Part shown: one piece after another, positions 10,448 to 18,643 of the stretch | How positions within the stretch are numbered: the stretch's first letter is position 1 | Layout: every line of letters starts with the position of its first letter | NCBI GenBank assembly: GCA_016744675.1 | Contig: JADGDX010000003.1 | Location: 1-64,000 of the forward strand | Origin: Desulfuromusa sp. | Lineage (GTDB): Bacteria; Desulfobacterota; Desulfuromonadia; Desulfuromonadales; Geopsychrobacteraceae | DNA length: 64,000 nucleotides | Direction of reading: 5' to 3' | Notes under the pieces: model-generated | What the model was told of the DNA's origin: nothing | What the model saw: the letters and a program-made list of their open reading frames with translations, nothing else | Database searches by the model: none | Translations under genes and position numbers: made by a program

Positions 10448-12757
10448 ATGGAAAACAGTATAAAAACGACGAAATACACCTGCCTCACAATTGCCCTAAG
10501 CTATTTTGCATTTAGTGGACTATGGGCGTTTTACTCTAATAAATTGTTCTCTGTGTTGTTAAATCAGCCAGAATTAATGGAATTATCAACGGGCCCTGGG
10601 CACTGGTTCTTTATCGCCTTATCGACAGGGATGCTCTATTGGTTATTGCATTACTGGCAGGTTGCTATATCTGAATCTCAAATGTCTTTACAAAAAGTTA
10701 ATCGTTCCTTGCGAAGCTTTAGTGAGTGTACTAAAGCGATAACTCGCATTGACGATGAATATGAATTGATGGAAGGCATTTGTCGAATTTGTGTTGAAGT
10801 CGGTGGTCATCGGATGGCGTGGGTCGCCTTTGGTGAAGACAACCCTGACAAAGATATCCATCCAGTTGCCCATTGGGGTGCAGAAGGTTGCTTTTTAGAA
10901 ACCCTCAACGCAAGTTGGGCAGATACGGAACGTGGATGGGGCCCTGCAGGGACAAGTATTAGAACAGGTAAAATCACAGTTTTTCATAATATATTGACGA
11001 ATCCACTGTATCGGCCTTGGCTTGATGAAGTTGAAAAGTGCGGCTACACCTCATGCATTGCTCTCCCTTTAATAGAGGATGGGAAGGTCTTTGGTAGTTT
11101 GGTCATCTTTGACGAAAGGTCTCATGCTTTCGACGTTGAAGAAGCGCAATTACTTGAGGAACTGGCAGGTGATCTGTCTTATGGAATTAAAACATTACGT
11201 TTAAAAGCAGAGAGCAAAAGAGAAGTTAATGAGCGTTTAATGCTTGCAACGGTCATGGATCAGACCTCTGATGGGGTCATCACTTTTGATGCTGATGGGG
11301 TGATTCAATATATCAATCCAAGCTTTGTGGGTCTTTGTGGGGTACCAGCGAAAGAAAGTATTGGCGTCAGTATTCATGATTTTGAGTGTGCGAAGCGGAA
11401 CCCACTATTTTATCAAGCCGTTCTGAGTGTTTTTTCAAGTAACGAAGTTCTCAGTGGCCATTTTGTTAATAAAAAAAGAAATGGCAGCGAATACGATATT
11501 GATGCATACATTTCACCTGTATTTGGCGATTCAGGACAAGTTGTTCGTTATGTAGCGACGATTCGTGATGTTAGCAAGTCAATTCAGTTACAAGAACAGT
11601 TACGTAGAGCTCAAAAAATGGAGGCTTTAGCGACCCTGTCTGGAGGAATTGCACACGACTTTAATAATATTCTGGCTATCATCATTACGAATATGGAAAT
11701 GAGTCTTGAAGATATCCCCTCAGAGAGTCAGCTCTATCATTCTATGGAATTGGTTCTTAAGGCGGGCCTAAGAGGGAAGAGTCTAGTTAAGCAGTTTTTG
11801 ACAATTAGTCGGCAGAATGAACAACCCGAAACAATTGTCCATATCGAAGAGATAATAGAAGAATGTTACTCCTTATTGCGTTCTACGTTACCTTCAACAA
11901 TAGAATTGCGTAAGCAGATTGATACCGAGTCGGGTAGAATAGCTGCGGATCCAACGCAGATCAATCAGGTTGTTATGAACCTATGCACAAATGCTGGCGA
12001 TGCCATGCGTGATAAAGGTGGGATTTTAGATATTCATCTGAGCGAAGTTGTTTTGTCAGATGAGGATATTGTCCGTTACCCAGGGTTGAAATCTGGTGAA
12101 TTTATCAAATTAATTGTCGCGGACACCGGACAAGGAATGACACGTGAAGTTCTCGACCGAATATTTGATCCATTCTATACGACAAAAAATCAGGCAAAGG
12201 GAACTGGTCTAGGGCTTTCAATTGTTCATGGAATTATAAAAAGTCACCGGGGCTATATTTCTGTTAACAGTATTTTGGATGTCGGGACAACATTTGTTAT
12301 TCTGTTCCCAAAGGTTGACGGAAAAGATGCGATCAATGAAGAGGTCCCGGTACAGAAGAAAATCGAAGGGAAAGGACGTATTCTCTTTGTCGATGATGAA
12401 GTTGACTACGTTTTGGGGATGAAAATGGCTCTTGAAAGGCTAGGATACATTGTCACAGCTGAAACAGATTGTCGTAAAACGATCGACCTGTTCCGACGTC
12501 ACCCTGATGACTTTGATCTTCTGATAACAGATCAGACAATGCCACATATGACGGGAGTGGTGTTAGCGCAGGAAGTATTGAAGGTTAACCCAGATTTTCC
12601 GATCATTCTTTGCTCAGGGTCTTCACCCGAGACCGACACAGCTGTCAATCCCGAGAAAGCAAAAGCTCTGGGGATTAGCCAGGTTTTGATGAAACCCGTT
12701 GAAAGAGGTGAGCTTCATCAAGTGATTCAGCAGTTATTAAATGCTGGTACTGATTAG
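10448..12757 (+). CDS. membrane hybrid histidine kinase (GAF-PAS-HisKA-HATPase-REC)
   Basis: Sensor kinase of about 769 residues. Two N-terminal membrane helices (CLTIALSYFAFSGLWAFY and WFFIALSTGMLYWLLHYW) flank a short periplasmic loop, followed by a GAF domain, a PAS domain starting VMDQTSDGVITFDADG, a dimerisation helix with phospho-acceptor histidine in GGIAHDFNNIL, an ATPase domain (N box CTNAGDAM, G boxes DTGQGM and GTGLGLS) and a C-terminal receiver (LLITDQTMP). I chose the ATG at 10448 because GGAG lies nine bases upstream; an in-frame GTG at 10421 has no such site. It precedes a sigma-54 response regulator by 17 bases, so they are the likely cognate pair controlling the cytochrome genes downstream. 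Confidence 0.93.
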   Translation: MENSIKTTKYTCLTIALSYFAFSGLWAFYSNKLFSVLLNQPELMELSTGPGHWFFIALSTGMLYWLLHYWQVAISESQMSLQKVNRSLRSFSECTKAITRIDDEYELMEGICRICVEVGGHRMAWVAFGEDNPDKDIHPVAHWGAEGCFLETLNASWADTERGWGPAGTSIRTGKITVFHNILTNPLYRPWLDEVEKCGYTSCIALPLIEDGKVFGSLVIFDERSHAFDVEEAQLLEELAGDLSYGIKTLRLKAESKREVNERLMLATVMDQTSDGVITFDADGVIQYINPSFVGLCGVPAKESIGVSIHDFECAKRNPLFYQAVLSVFSSNEVLSGHFVNKKRNGSEYDIDAYISPVFGDSGQVVRYVATIRDVSKSIQLQEQLRRAQKMEALATLSGGIAHDFNNILAIIITNMEMSLEDIPSESQLYHSMELVLKAGLRGKSLVKQFLTISRQNEQPETIVHIEEIIEECYSLLRSTLPSTIELRKQIDTESGRIAADPTQINQVVMNLCTNAGDAMRDKGGILDIHLSEVVLSDEDIVRYPGLKSGEFIKLIVADTGQGMTREVLDRIFDPFYTTKNQAKGTGLGLSIVHGIIKSHRGYISVNSILDVGTTFVILFPKVDGKDAINEEVPVQKKIEGKGRILFVDDEVDYVLGMKMALERLGYIVTAETDCRKTIDLFRRHPDDFDLLITDQTMPHMTGVVLAQEVLKVNPDFPIILCSGSSPETDTAVNPEKAKALGISQVLMKPVERGELHQVIQQLLNAGTD

Positions 12758-12774
12758 TTCTCTGTGAGGGACAA

Positions 12775-14187
12775 ATGGCAAAAATTCTAATTATCGATGA
12801 TGAAGAGATGATGTGTGAAACGTTATCAACACTTGTCGAGCGTAAAAAGCATAAAGCAACGAGTGCGGTGACCTTAGGCAAAGGGATTGATCTTGCCGAT
12901 AGGGGGGATTTTGATATTGTTTTTCTTGATGTCAAAATGCCTGATGGAAATGGACTTGATGCTCTTCCTAAAATACAAGCAAGCAAGTCAAACCCGGAAG
13001 TCATTATCATGACCGGCTTTGGTGACCCTAACGGTGCAGAGTTGGCGATTAAATGCGGTGCTTGGGATTATGTCGAAAAGGGTTTTTCAATTAAAGAAAT
13101 TACCCTTTCTCTGGAAAGAGCACTTCAGTATAGGAAAGAAAAGCAAGAAGCTCAGGATAAGCGTAAGCCAGTACAACTCAAACGTGATCATATTATTGGG
13201 AGTAGTCCAGCATTAAATAGTTGCTTAGATTTGGTGGCTCAAGCTGCTGAAAGTGATGCAAATATTTTTATTACAGGAGAAACCGGGACGGGTAAAGAAT
13301 TATTTGCCCGAGCTGTTTATGAAAATAGTTTGCGCAATGAACATGACTTTGTTGTCGTTGATTGCACTTCTTTGCCTGAAACATTAGTTGAAAGCCTTTT
13401 ATTTGGTCATGAAAAAGGGTCGTTTACGGGGGCAGATAAGGCGCAAAATGGGTTAGTTCGTCAGGCTCACAAGGGGACTCTTTTCCTCGACGAAATTGGT
13501 GAATTACCGATGTCGCTGCAAAAATCCTTTTTGCGTGTTTTGCAGGAGCATAAGTTTCGCCCGGTTGGTGGGAATAAAGAAGTTGAAAGTAATTTTCGTC
13601 TCATTGCGGCAACGAACCGTGATTTGGATGCGATGGTAGAGAGTGGAGAATTTCGCAGTGACTTGTTGTTTCGTCTGCGAACTTTCATTATTGAGCTTCC
13701 ACCGTTGCGTGAAAGACGAGAGGATATTAAAGAGTTAGCCAGATACCATATTGATAAGTTCTGTACACAATATAAATTGGCAACCAAAGGGTTTTCACCC
13801 GAATTTATGGAAACGCTTGTCAGTTATCCCTGGCCTGGAAATGTACGAGAGTTTGTTAATACTCTCGAGCGCAGTTTGACGACGGCACGTTTTGATCAGA
13901 CCCTCTACCCAAAACACCTCCCCCATCACATCCGTGTCCATGTGCGCCGGGCCGAAATGGAAAAGGGTTCAAGTTCATCTCCTGTCGATCCTAAACAAGC
14001 TGTCCGTAACCTTCCAAAGCTCCAGGAATATCGTGATAGTGTTTATGCGCAGGCAGAGAAAGATTATCTGCAAGAATTAATGGAGATGACAGCAGATAAT
14101 ATTTCAGAAGCATGTCGTATCTCCGGATTATCCCAATCGAGGTTGTACGCTCTCCTGAAAAAAAGTGGTATTTCTCGAAGCGAATAG
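12775..14187 (+). CDS. sigma-54-dependent response regulator (NtrC type)
   Basis: 470 residues: receiver domain with phospho-Asp near residue 52 (VFLDVKMPDG), AAA+ sigma-54 activation domain with Walker A GETGTGKE, the sigma-54-contacting loop as GSFTGA, Walker B LFLDEIGEL and LPPLRERREDI, and a C-terminal Fis-type HTH (NISEACRISGLSQSRLYALLKKSG). The usual K-P pair at the end of the receiver is K-G (YVEKGF). In Geobacter the cbcBA genes need the sigma-54 regulator BccR; this neighbour of a CbcBA-like pair is a plausible functional equivalent. The three candidate sigma-54 promoters downstream are its likely targets. Confidence 0.95.
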   Translation: MAKILIIDDEEMMCETLSTLVERKKHKATSAVTLGKGIDLADRGDFDIVFLDVKMPDGNGLDALPKIQASKSNPEVIIMTGFGDPNGAELAIKCGAWDYVEKGFSIKEITLSLERALQYRKEKQEAQDKRKPVQLKRDHIIGSSPALNSCLDLVAQAAESDANIFITGETGTGKELFARAVYENSLRNEHDFVVVDCTSLPETLVESLLFGHEKGSFTGADKAQNGLVRQAHKGTLFLDEIGELPMSLQKSFLRVLQEHKFRPVGGNKEVESNFRLIAATNRDLDAMVESGEFRSDLLFRLRTFIIELPPLRERREDIKELARYHIDKFCTQYKLATKGFSPEFMETLVSYPWPGNVREFVNTLERSLTTARFDQTLYPKHLPHHIRVHVRRAEMEKGSSSSPVDPKQAVRNLPKLQEYRDSVYAQAEKDYLQELMEMTADNISEACRISGLSQSRLYALLKKSGISRSE

Positions 14188-14393
14188 CTCAGGATCGAAC
14201 TTCTCGCTTCCCGTTTTATAGTAAAATTCCTGTTAAGTAGGAAATTGTGCTATTGAGTTTCTCTCTACCTACCCCTTCAGTCAGATAGTCATTTTATAAT
14301 CTTCCTCCCTTTTTACAGCTTAAGCATAGCTAAAATCAGTTGAATTCATCTGAATTGATCTTCAGACTCTAAATCCTCTTGCCCGCAATAATA

Positions 14394-14411
14394 TTGGCAT
14401 ATTCAATGCTT
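14394..14411 (+). promoter_or_regulatory. candidate sigma-54 (-24/-12) promoter ahead of the degenerate AAA gene
   Basis: TTGGCATATTCAATGCTT: the invariant GG (14396-14397) and GC (14408-14409) are separated by exactly ten bases, as sigma-54 requires. The start codon of the next gene is about 54 bases downstream. The stretch 14340-14380 upstream holds TGAATT repeats and the dyad CTGAA/TTCAG that could be activator-binding sites. Between 14188 and this promoter nothing else was seen. Confidence 0.6.
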
Positions 14412-14463
14412 AAGTAATGATATCGGCAGAAAAGAGCTGTGATTTCAGAAAGGGTAACCAGAG

Positions 14464-15414
14464 ATGATGTTTACACAAAAAATGAAACTTTCAGAATTAG
14501 AGTCATTTCAGTCATGTTTAATGGAAGGAGAGGGGTCACCTGCTGAACTCTCAAGATTGTTGCAGAACTTAAAGATAGTAGTGAACTTTCCGGGAATTGA
14601 TGAGACAGATTTGAGCCTCAGTTTTTCAGAAAATACGTTAAGACTCGATAAAATCGAAAAAAATCAGGAAGATGATAGCCAGGAAGATGGGGAGAGTCTC
14701 GTTGCTGTTAGTGCCAAAATGAAAGTAGCAACAGGTCTTGTGCAGAGAATGGCTCAAACGGATGATCCCGTGGTTATTTGTGGTGAGAATGGAACAGGGA
14801 AAGGGTTATTTGCGAGGACGATTCATCAACGCAGTGCAAGAAAGGGACAACCTTTTGTTTCCATTCCATGTGGTGCATTGAGTGAGAATGATGCAAAAGA
14901 GGAAATGATTGAGTATCTCGTCGCTGTAGGGAACGGGACTTTACTGCTTGATGGTGTTCAGGATCTTGATCTTGATAGACAAAGAATATTACAGAAAATC
15001 ATCCGAAACCCTGTTGAGCAGGGCTATTTTCGACTGATAAGCACGACCAGTTCTGATTTAGATGATTTGATACAACGTGGAGAATTTTCAGTTGAGATGA
15101 GGGAGCTGTTACAGGATTGTCATATTGAACTTCCACCACTGCATGAACGCACTGATGAGATAAATGCTCTTGCAACATATTTTGTTGATAAAGCGTGTCA
15201 GTGCCATGGGGTGAAAAGTAAGGTGTTGTCATCCGAATTACTTAGAATCCTTCAGAGCTACCCTTGGCCAGGAAATATTCGTGAGTTACAGAACACCGTT
15301 GAGCAATTGATTATTATGACACAAGATAAGAAAACGCTCTTTACCAAAGACCTTCCTGCCCATATTCGTATTCAGACAATCAGGTCTTCGGCAGAACAAA
15401 AAAAAGGTCTTTAG
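14464..15414 (+). CDS. degenerate sigma-54-activator-like AAA+ protein without GAFTGA loop or HTH
   Basis: 316 residues clearly related to NtrC-type AAA+ domains: Walker A GENGTGKG at 107-114, IELPPLHERTDEI near 221-233, and YPWPGNIRELQNTVEQL near 266-282. Key features are missing. The segment carrying the GAFTGA loop is deleted (CGALSENDAKEEMIEYL runs straight to Walker B), Walker B reads LLLDG so the catalytic Glu is gone, the RER of the R-box is HER, and no receiver or C-terminal HTH exists. It can hardly activate sigma-54 itself. A role as an antagonist or partner of the upstream activator is inference; a decaying paralogue is the alternative. The ATG has AGAG upstream. Confidence 0.85.
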   Translation: MMFTQKMKLSELESFQSCLMEGEGSPAELSRLLQNLKIVVNFPGIDETDLSLSFSENTLRLDKIEKNQEDDSQEDGESLVAVSAKMKVATGLVQRMAQTDDPVVICGENGTGKGLFARTIHQRSARKGQPFVSIPCGALSENDAKEEMIEYLVAVGNGTLLLDGVQDLDLDRQRILQKIIRNPVEQGYFRLISTTSSDLDDLIQRGEFSVEMRELLQDCHIELPPLHERTDEINALATYFVDKACQCHGVKSKVLSSELLRILQSYPWPGNIRELQNTVEQLIIMTQDKKTLFTKDLPAHIRIQTIRSSAEQKKGL

Positions 15415-15769
15415 TTGATACATCCATATAAGACGGAACGATAGAAGGACTTTTATCTTAAAAATAGGTCCTCTACCGTGCGGGTTTGTCTCAGACTCTT
15501 CCTTAATAGCCATTCCGATGATATCGTTCCCACTCTTGGACAGAAGCGGATTGTCACTTCCAGCTAATACCCTCCCCGTTTACTCAAATTCATCAGAGAA
15601 CTTTCTATATATAAGAGTTTCTTTCTAAAAGTTGAAAATGAAGAATCCATTCTAATTTTTCAAGAATATTCTTGTGTGACAGGAATAAACAAATAGAAAC
15701 AAAACGGTTATCCCTAGTGGCGATGATCTAACCCACTAATATTATAGGATTTGTTGATTTGTTGAAAAG
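15415..15769. other. intergenic region before a sigma-54 promoter
   Basis: No convincing gene. A widely spaced dyad (GGAACGATA near 15436 and TATCGTTCC near 15522) is present but is probably too far apart for a simple hairpin. Activator-binding sites for the promoter at 15770 would be expected here; none can be named with confidence. Confidence 0.4.
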
Positions 15770-15787
15770 TTGGCATGGGTGCTGCTA
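15770..15787 (+). promoter_or_regulatory. candidate sigma-54 promoter of the small four-helix membrane protein
   Basis: TTGGCATGGGTGCTGCTA: GG (15772-15773) and GC (15784-15785) are ten bases apart and the flanks match the TGGCA-N-TGCT consensus. The predicted start site near 15796 lies downstream of the first in-frame start codons of the following frame, which helps to place the real start at 15822 or 15834. Confidence 0.65.
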
Positions 15788-15833
15788 TATAGAAAAACAA
15801 CAGACAAGAGAAAACTTGATAATGGAGGAAATG

Positions 15834-16301
15834 ATGGGATACTTTCAAACTGAAGCGGCAAACAAAATACAATCGAATAACGAATCAAAAATTCAACATC
15901 AAAGCTTATTGAGTTTAGTCAGCTTTTTGTTGATTAGCATCTGTGCTTATACTTTCCGAGACTTTAATTTGTTTTTAGCTGCTTCTGAGCCACTTCGCCA
16001 GATTCTTGGTTGCCCACCACCTGCATACCTTATCAGTATTGCTCTGGCTGTCTACTGTTTCTCTTCGGGAATTCTGACATTGACTGCCATTGCTAACGAC
16101 TCACAGCCGGTCAAAAAATGGAACCACCTCGGCTACCGATCTGCTTTTTTTGCCTTTTACTGTTTCTCAGGTGCTATTGCCGCTAACTTTATCCCTGTTC
16201 TGCTCGTTGGTTTGGCTCTCTATGTTTTGGACCAATGTCATATTTGGATTTATAACTCCAGAGAAGATCATCAGGGTAAGGGATTGTTAGGTAAATCATA
16301 A
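15834..16301 (+). CDS. small polytopic membrane protein of the cytochrome locus, unknown function
   Basis: About 155 residues, not recognised as a named family. After a polar N-terminus it shows four hydrophobic segments (LLSLVSFLLISICAYTF, YLISIALAVYCFSSGILTLTAI, SAFFAFYCFSGAIAANFI and PVLLVGLALYVLDQCHIWIY). I chose ATG 15834 because GGAGG sits five bases ahead; ATG 15822 is also possible. A start further upstream would place the sigma-54 promoter inside the coding region. It is bracketed by its own promoter and a terminator, and its position suggests a membrane component or accessory of the quinol oxidoreductase downstream. Confidence 0.7.
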   Translation: MGYFQTEAANKIQSNNESKIQHQSLLSLVSFLLISICAYTFRDFNLFLAASEPLRQILGCPPPAYLISIALAVYCFSSGILTLTAIANDSQPVKKWNHLGYRSAFFAFYCFSGAIAANFIPVLLVGLALYVLDQCHIWIYNSREDHQGKGLLGKS

Positions 16302-16326
16302 ATTATAAGCGAATCAAACTGTGATC

Positions 16327-16363
16327 AAAAGGCTGTCGTAGAAAATCTACGGCAGCCTTTTTT
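16327..16363 (+). terminator. intrinsic terminator
   Basis: AAAGGCTGTCGTAGA and TCTACGGCAGCCTTT arms form a 15-bp stem with one G-U wobble and a two-base spacer, ending in six T. It separates the small membrane protein from the following cytochrome operon, consistent with separate promoters. Confidence 0.93.
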
Positions 16364-16441
16364 GTTTGGCTAGGACGCCGCCTTATACGTTTTCCCCAGA
16401 GACAATCTATCTCCCCCCATTATTTTTGATTCTTGTGAAAT

Positions 16442-16472
16442 AAGAACATTCCTGCTCGGCAGGAATGTTCTT
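16442..16472. repeat. perfect 14-bp inverted repeat with 3-base loop, no T-tract
   Basis: AAGAACATTCCTGC (16442-16455), loop TCG, GCAGGAATGTTCTT (16459-16472). It lies between the terminator at 16327 and the sigma-54 promoter at 16568 and is not followed by T residues, so it is probably not a terminator. A DNA-binding site, a stable RNA element or a REP-like unit are all possible. The rest of 16364-16567 shows nothing clear. Confidence 0.8.
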
Positions 16473-16567
16473 GCAAGGATGAAGACACTTTCTTATGGGT
16501 GAGAGAATGGTAGATGCATAACTAGCCGATAATAAAGGGTTAAAAAAAATATCAAAATATATGAAAG

Positions 16568-16585
16568 TTGGTATACAGGCTGCAA
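16568..16585 (+). promoter_or_regulatory. candidate sigma-54 promoter of the cytochrome b/c operon
   Basis: TTGGTATACAGGCTGCAA: GG (16570-16571) and GC (16582-16583) are ten bases apart, followed by AA as in the TTGCA-like -12 box. Predicted start near 16595 leaves a leader of about 34 bases before the AAGGAG-ATG of the first gene. Confidence 0.65.
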
Positions 16586-16628
16586 TACTTAAACGTAAAA
16601 GAAATAATGAAAGCGAAGGAGATCTGTT

Positions 16629-17267
16629 ATGCAAAGAAAAAGTATTTATAAAGGAATCGCAATTTTCATGGCTGTAACAGTCGCAGTTCTTTTTATGGTT
16701 TGTGACTTTGGTTCAAACCTATCCCAGATGAGCAAATTTTTTGTGGTTTTCTTTGGCGGGATTATCGGATTGAAAAGTGGTCCTGCGGCATTGTTTTTCA
16801 TTGGCATGATTAAAAAAGTGTCGCCAAGCGGATCTTCGTTAAGCAATCAACCACTAACCAGAAATGGAGTAAATCATATGAAAGCAAGAAAACTATTGAT
16901 CGCTGACGGTGATGGAAAAGCACGGAAGCAGATGGCTAATTTCTTTGAAAATTCACACTTCGAAGTTGAGTCTACAGCATCCGCCGCCTATGCTATCGCA
17001 AAGATTGTACAGAAGCATGAGCCACTGGTTATCCTGGGTGATTCGTTTGAAGAGAAAATTGCTTCTGTTGATGTCATTGCATTGATGCGCAAATGTAATA
17101 AAAACCTTCGCATCATTCTCGTTTCAGATGACAGCTCACTGGAAACACTGCGTCGGATTCGTGAAGATGGAATTTTCTATCATGCCCTGAAGCCACATAG
17201 TCTCGAAGATAATGAAGAATTACGTTCTGTTGTTGAATGTGCAGTTGAAGGGTTTCAACCTGCATAA
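16629..17267 (+). CDS. membrane-anchored degenerate receiver-domain protein
   Basis: 212 residues. The N-terminal 60 residues hold two hydrophobic helices (GIAIFMAVTVAVLFMVC and MSKFFVVFFGGIIGLKSGPAALFFIGM); residues 84-210 resemble a CheY-like receiver (KLLIADGDGKARKQM, and LKP near the end). The usual phospho-acceptor context (LVLLDxxMP) reads LVILGDSF, so normal phosphorylation is doubtful. AAGGAG precedes the ATG at 16629; a second ATG at 16878 has its own TGGAG, so a soluble receiver could also be made. It is the first gene of the operon with the cytochromes and may be a phosphorylation-independent assembly or regulatory protein (inference). Confidence 0.75.
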   Translation: MQRKSIYKGIAIFMAVTVAVLFMVCDFGSNLSQMSKFFVVFFGGIIGLKSGPAALFFIGMIKKVSPSGSSLSNQPLTRNGVNHMKARKLLIADGDGKARKQMANFFENSHFEVESTASAAYAIAKIVQKHEPLVILGDSFEEKIASVDVIALMRKCNKNLRIILVSDDSSLETLRRIREDGIFYHALKPHSLEDNEELRSVVECAVEGFQPA

Positions 17268-17313
17268 GATTCTTTAAAACCAATTAGGTTTAATCATATA
17301 AAGGGAGTTCATC

Positions 17314-17556
17314 ATGAAAAAAATAGCCAAATATAGTCTTCCCGTAATCATGTTCTTATCCACAATCGTTCCTGCCTTAGCTGAAGTGAGCGGCAGAGAA
17401 GATAGCAGTATGACATTGGTTTATCTGTTTCTCGGCGTCTGTGGATTGATTATCTTTTTGCAACTTATTCCAGTTTTTGCTTTAGGGTTTGGCATTGTTA
17501 AGGGTTTGTTCAGCCGCAAAGAAGAAGCGAAAGAAGTTCCTGTACGGCATCGTTAA
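17314..17556 (+). CDS. small membrane protein of the cytochrome operon
   Basis: 80 residues with an N-terminal signal-like helix (KYSLPVIMFLSTIVPALAE), a short polar loop and one strong membrane helix (MTLVYLFLGVCGLIIFLQLIPVFALGFGIVKGLF), ending in a basic tail. AAGGGAG precedes the ATG. No family is recognised. Small membrane subunits next to bc-type quinol oxidoreductases suggest a structural subunit. Confidence 0.75.
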   Translation: MKKIAKYSLPVIMFLSTIVPALAEVSGREDSSMTLVYLFLGVCGLIIFLQLIPVFALGFGIVKGLFSRKEEAKEVPVRHR

Positions 17557-17594
17557 TTTCCCGGCTCCTTTTAACCCTGAACAAAGGCAAGAAT

Positions 17595-18632
17595 ATGAAC
17601 AGGAATTTTAAATACAATAGATTGTGGCTTCCCCTGCTGATCGTCGCCCTTTGGCTTCCGCTGTCAGCGAGTGCCATGGAGATGGATGATTGTCTTGGGT
17701 GTCACAGTGACAGTGATATGGTTGGGGATGAGCTTGTCATTGATGAAGGTAAGTTTACCGAGACTGTTCATGCTGAAATGGGTTGTGTCACCTGTCATGA
17801 GTCCGTTACAGAAGAGCATCCTGATGATGGTGAGGCGGTCTCAAATTCCTCATGCCTTGATTGTCATGAAGAGCTTGGCGACGAGTATATGGCGACGTCC
17901 CACGCTGACAACGCAACTTGCAGTGATTGTCATAATCCTCATCAGGTCCATGGCCTCAATACTGTTTCTGGCCCTGATATGAACGCGCAGTGTTTTCAGT
18001 GCCACGAAGGGCCCGATGTCATGGATAGCCACGCAGAATGGCTACCACAGGCAAGCCTACATATTACCAAGGTCCCTTGTATTACCTGTCATACCGCGGC
18101 AGAGGGTTACGATATCGTCTTAAATATTACCCAGAAACAGGATAAGTTAAAGGGGTACCGTTTTTCAAGTCATGCCGATTTGAAAGAATACAGTGGAGAA
18201 AAAGAGATATCGAGATTGATTGATATTGATGGTGATAGCCACATTTCTTTGACAGAGTTACGTACTTTCAATCTCAATCCTGCCTATAGCGAACTTGAAT
18301 TGGGGGGAACTTTGGTCCCCAACGAAATGTCACATAACCTGAGCACATTGGATAACCGTTACGATTGTACGTTCTGTCATGCTGCTGGGCCAGGAAGTAT
18401 GCAAACCAGTTTCCTCGCATTACCTTCTGAAGATGGATTATATCAGCGACTGACAGTAGAAGAAGGTGCCATTCTCGACACTCTGTATGGAACACCGAAC
18501 TTTTATATGACCGGCAGTACGCGTAGTGCTTCGATGAATATCATTGGCCTGATCATTATCTGCGGTGGATTTATTATGCCGATTGGTCATGGGACATTAC
18601 GTTTCTTAACTCGTAAAAATAGAAAACATTAA
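17595..18632 (+). CDS. heptaheme c-type cytochrome, CbcB-like subunit of quinol oxidoreductase
   Basis: 345 residues with a signal peptide (residues 1-27) and a C-terminal membrane anchor near 313-330, so the heme domain is periplasmic. Seven CxxCH heme sites begin at C33, C64, C87, C109, C133, C162 and C258. Between the sixth and seventh lies DIDGDSHISLTE (210-221), a textbook EF-hand or dockerin-like calcium loop. It is followed at once by a cytochrome b, the arrangement of Geobacter CbcBA, an inner-membrane menaquinol oxidoreductase used for respiration at low redox potential. The CbcB name is by analogy; the multiheme, membrane-tethered nature is seen directly. Confidence 0.9.
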   Translation: MNRNFKYNRLWLPLLIVALWLPLSASAMEMDDCLGCHSDSDMVGDELVIDEGKFTETVHAEMGCVTCHESVTEEHPDDGEAVSNSSCLDCHEELGDEYMATSHADNATCSDCHNPHQVHGLNTVSGPDMNAQCFQCHEGPDVMDSHAEWLPQASLHITKVPCITCHTAAEGYDIVLNITQKQDKLKGYRFSSHADLKEYSGEKEISRLIDIDGDSHISLTELRTFNLNPAYSELELGGTLVPNEMSHNLSTLDNRYDCTFCHAAGPGSMQTSFLALPSEDGLYQRLTVEEGAILDTLYGTPNFYMTGSTRSASMNIIGLIIICGGFIMPIGHGTLRFLTRKNRKH

Positions 18633-18643
18633 GGGGATTCATC

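Noticed and set aside
15759-15833. N-terminal extension of the small membrane protein starting at 15759
   Set aside because: It would put the sigma-54 promoter inside the coding region, and no ribosome binding site supports it.
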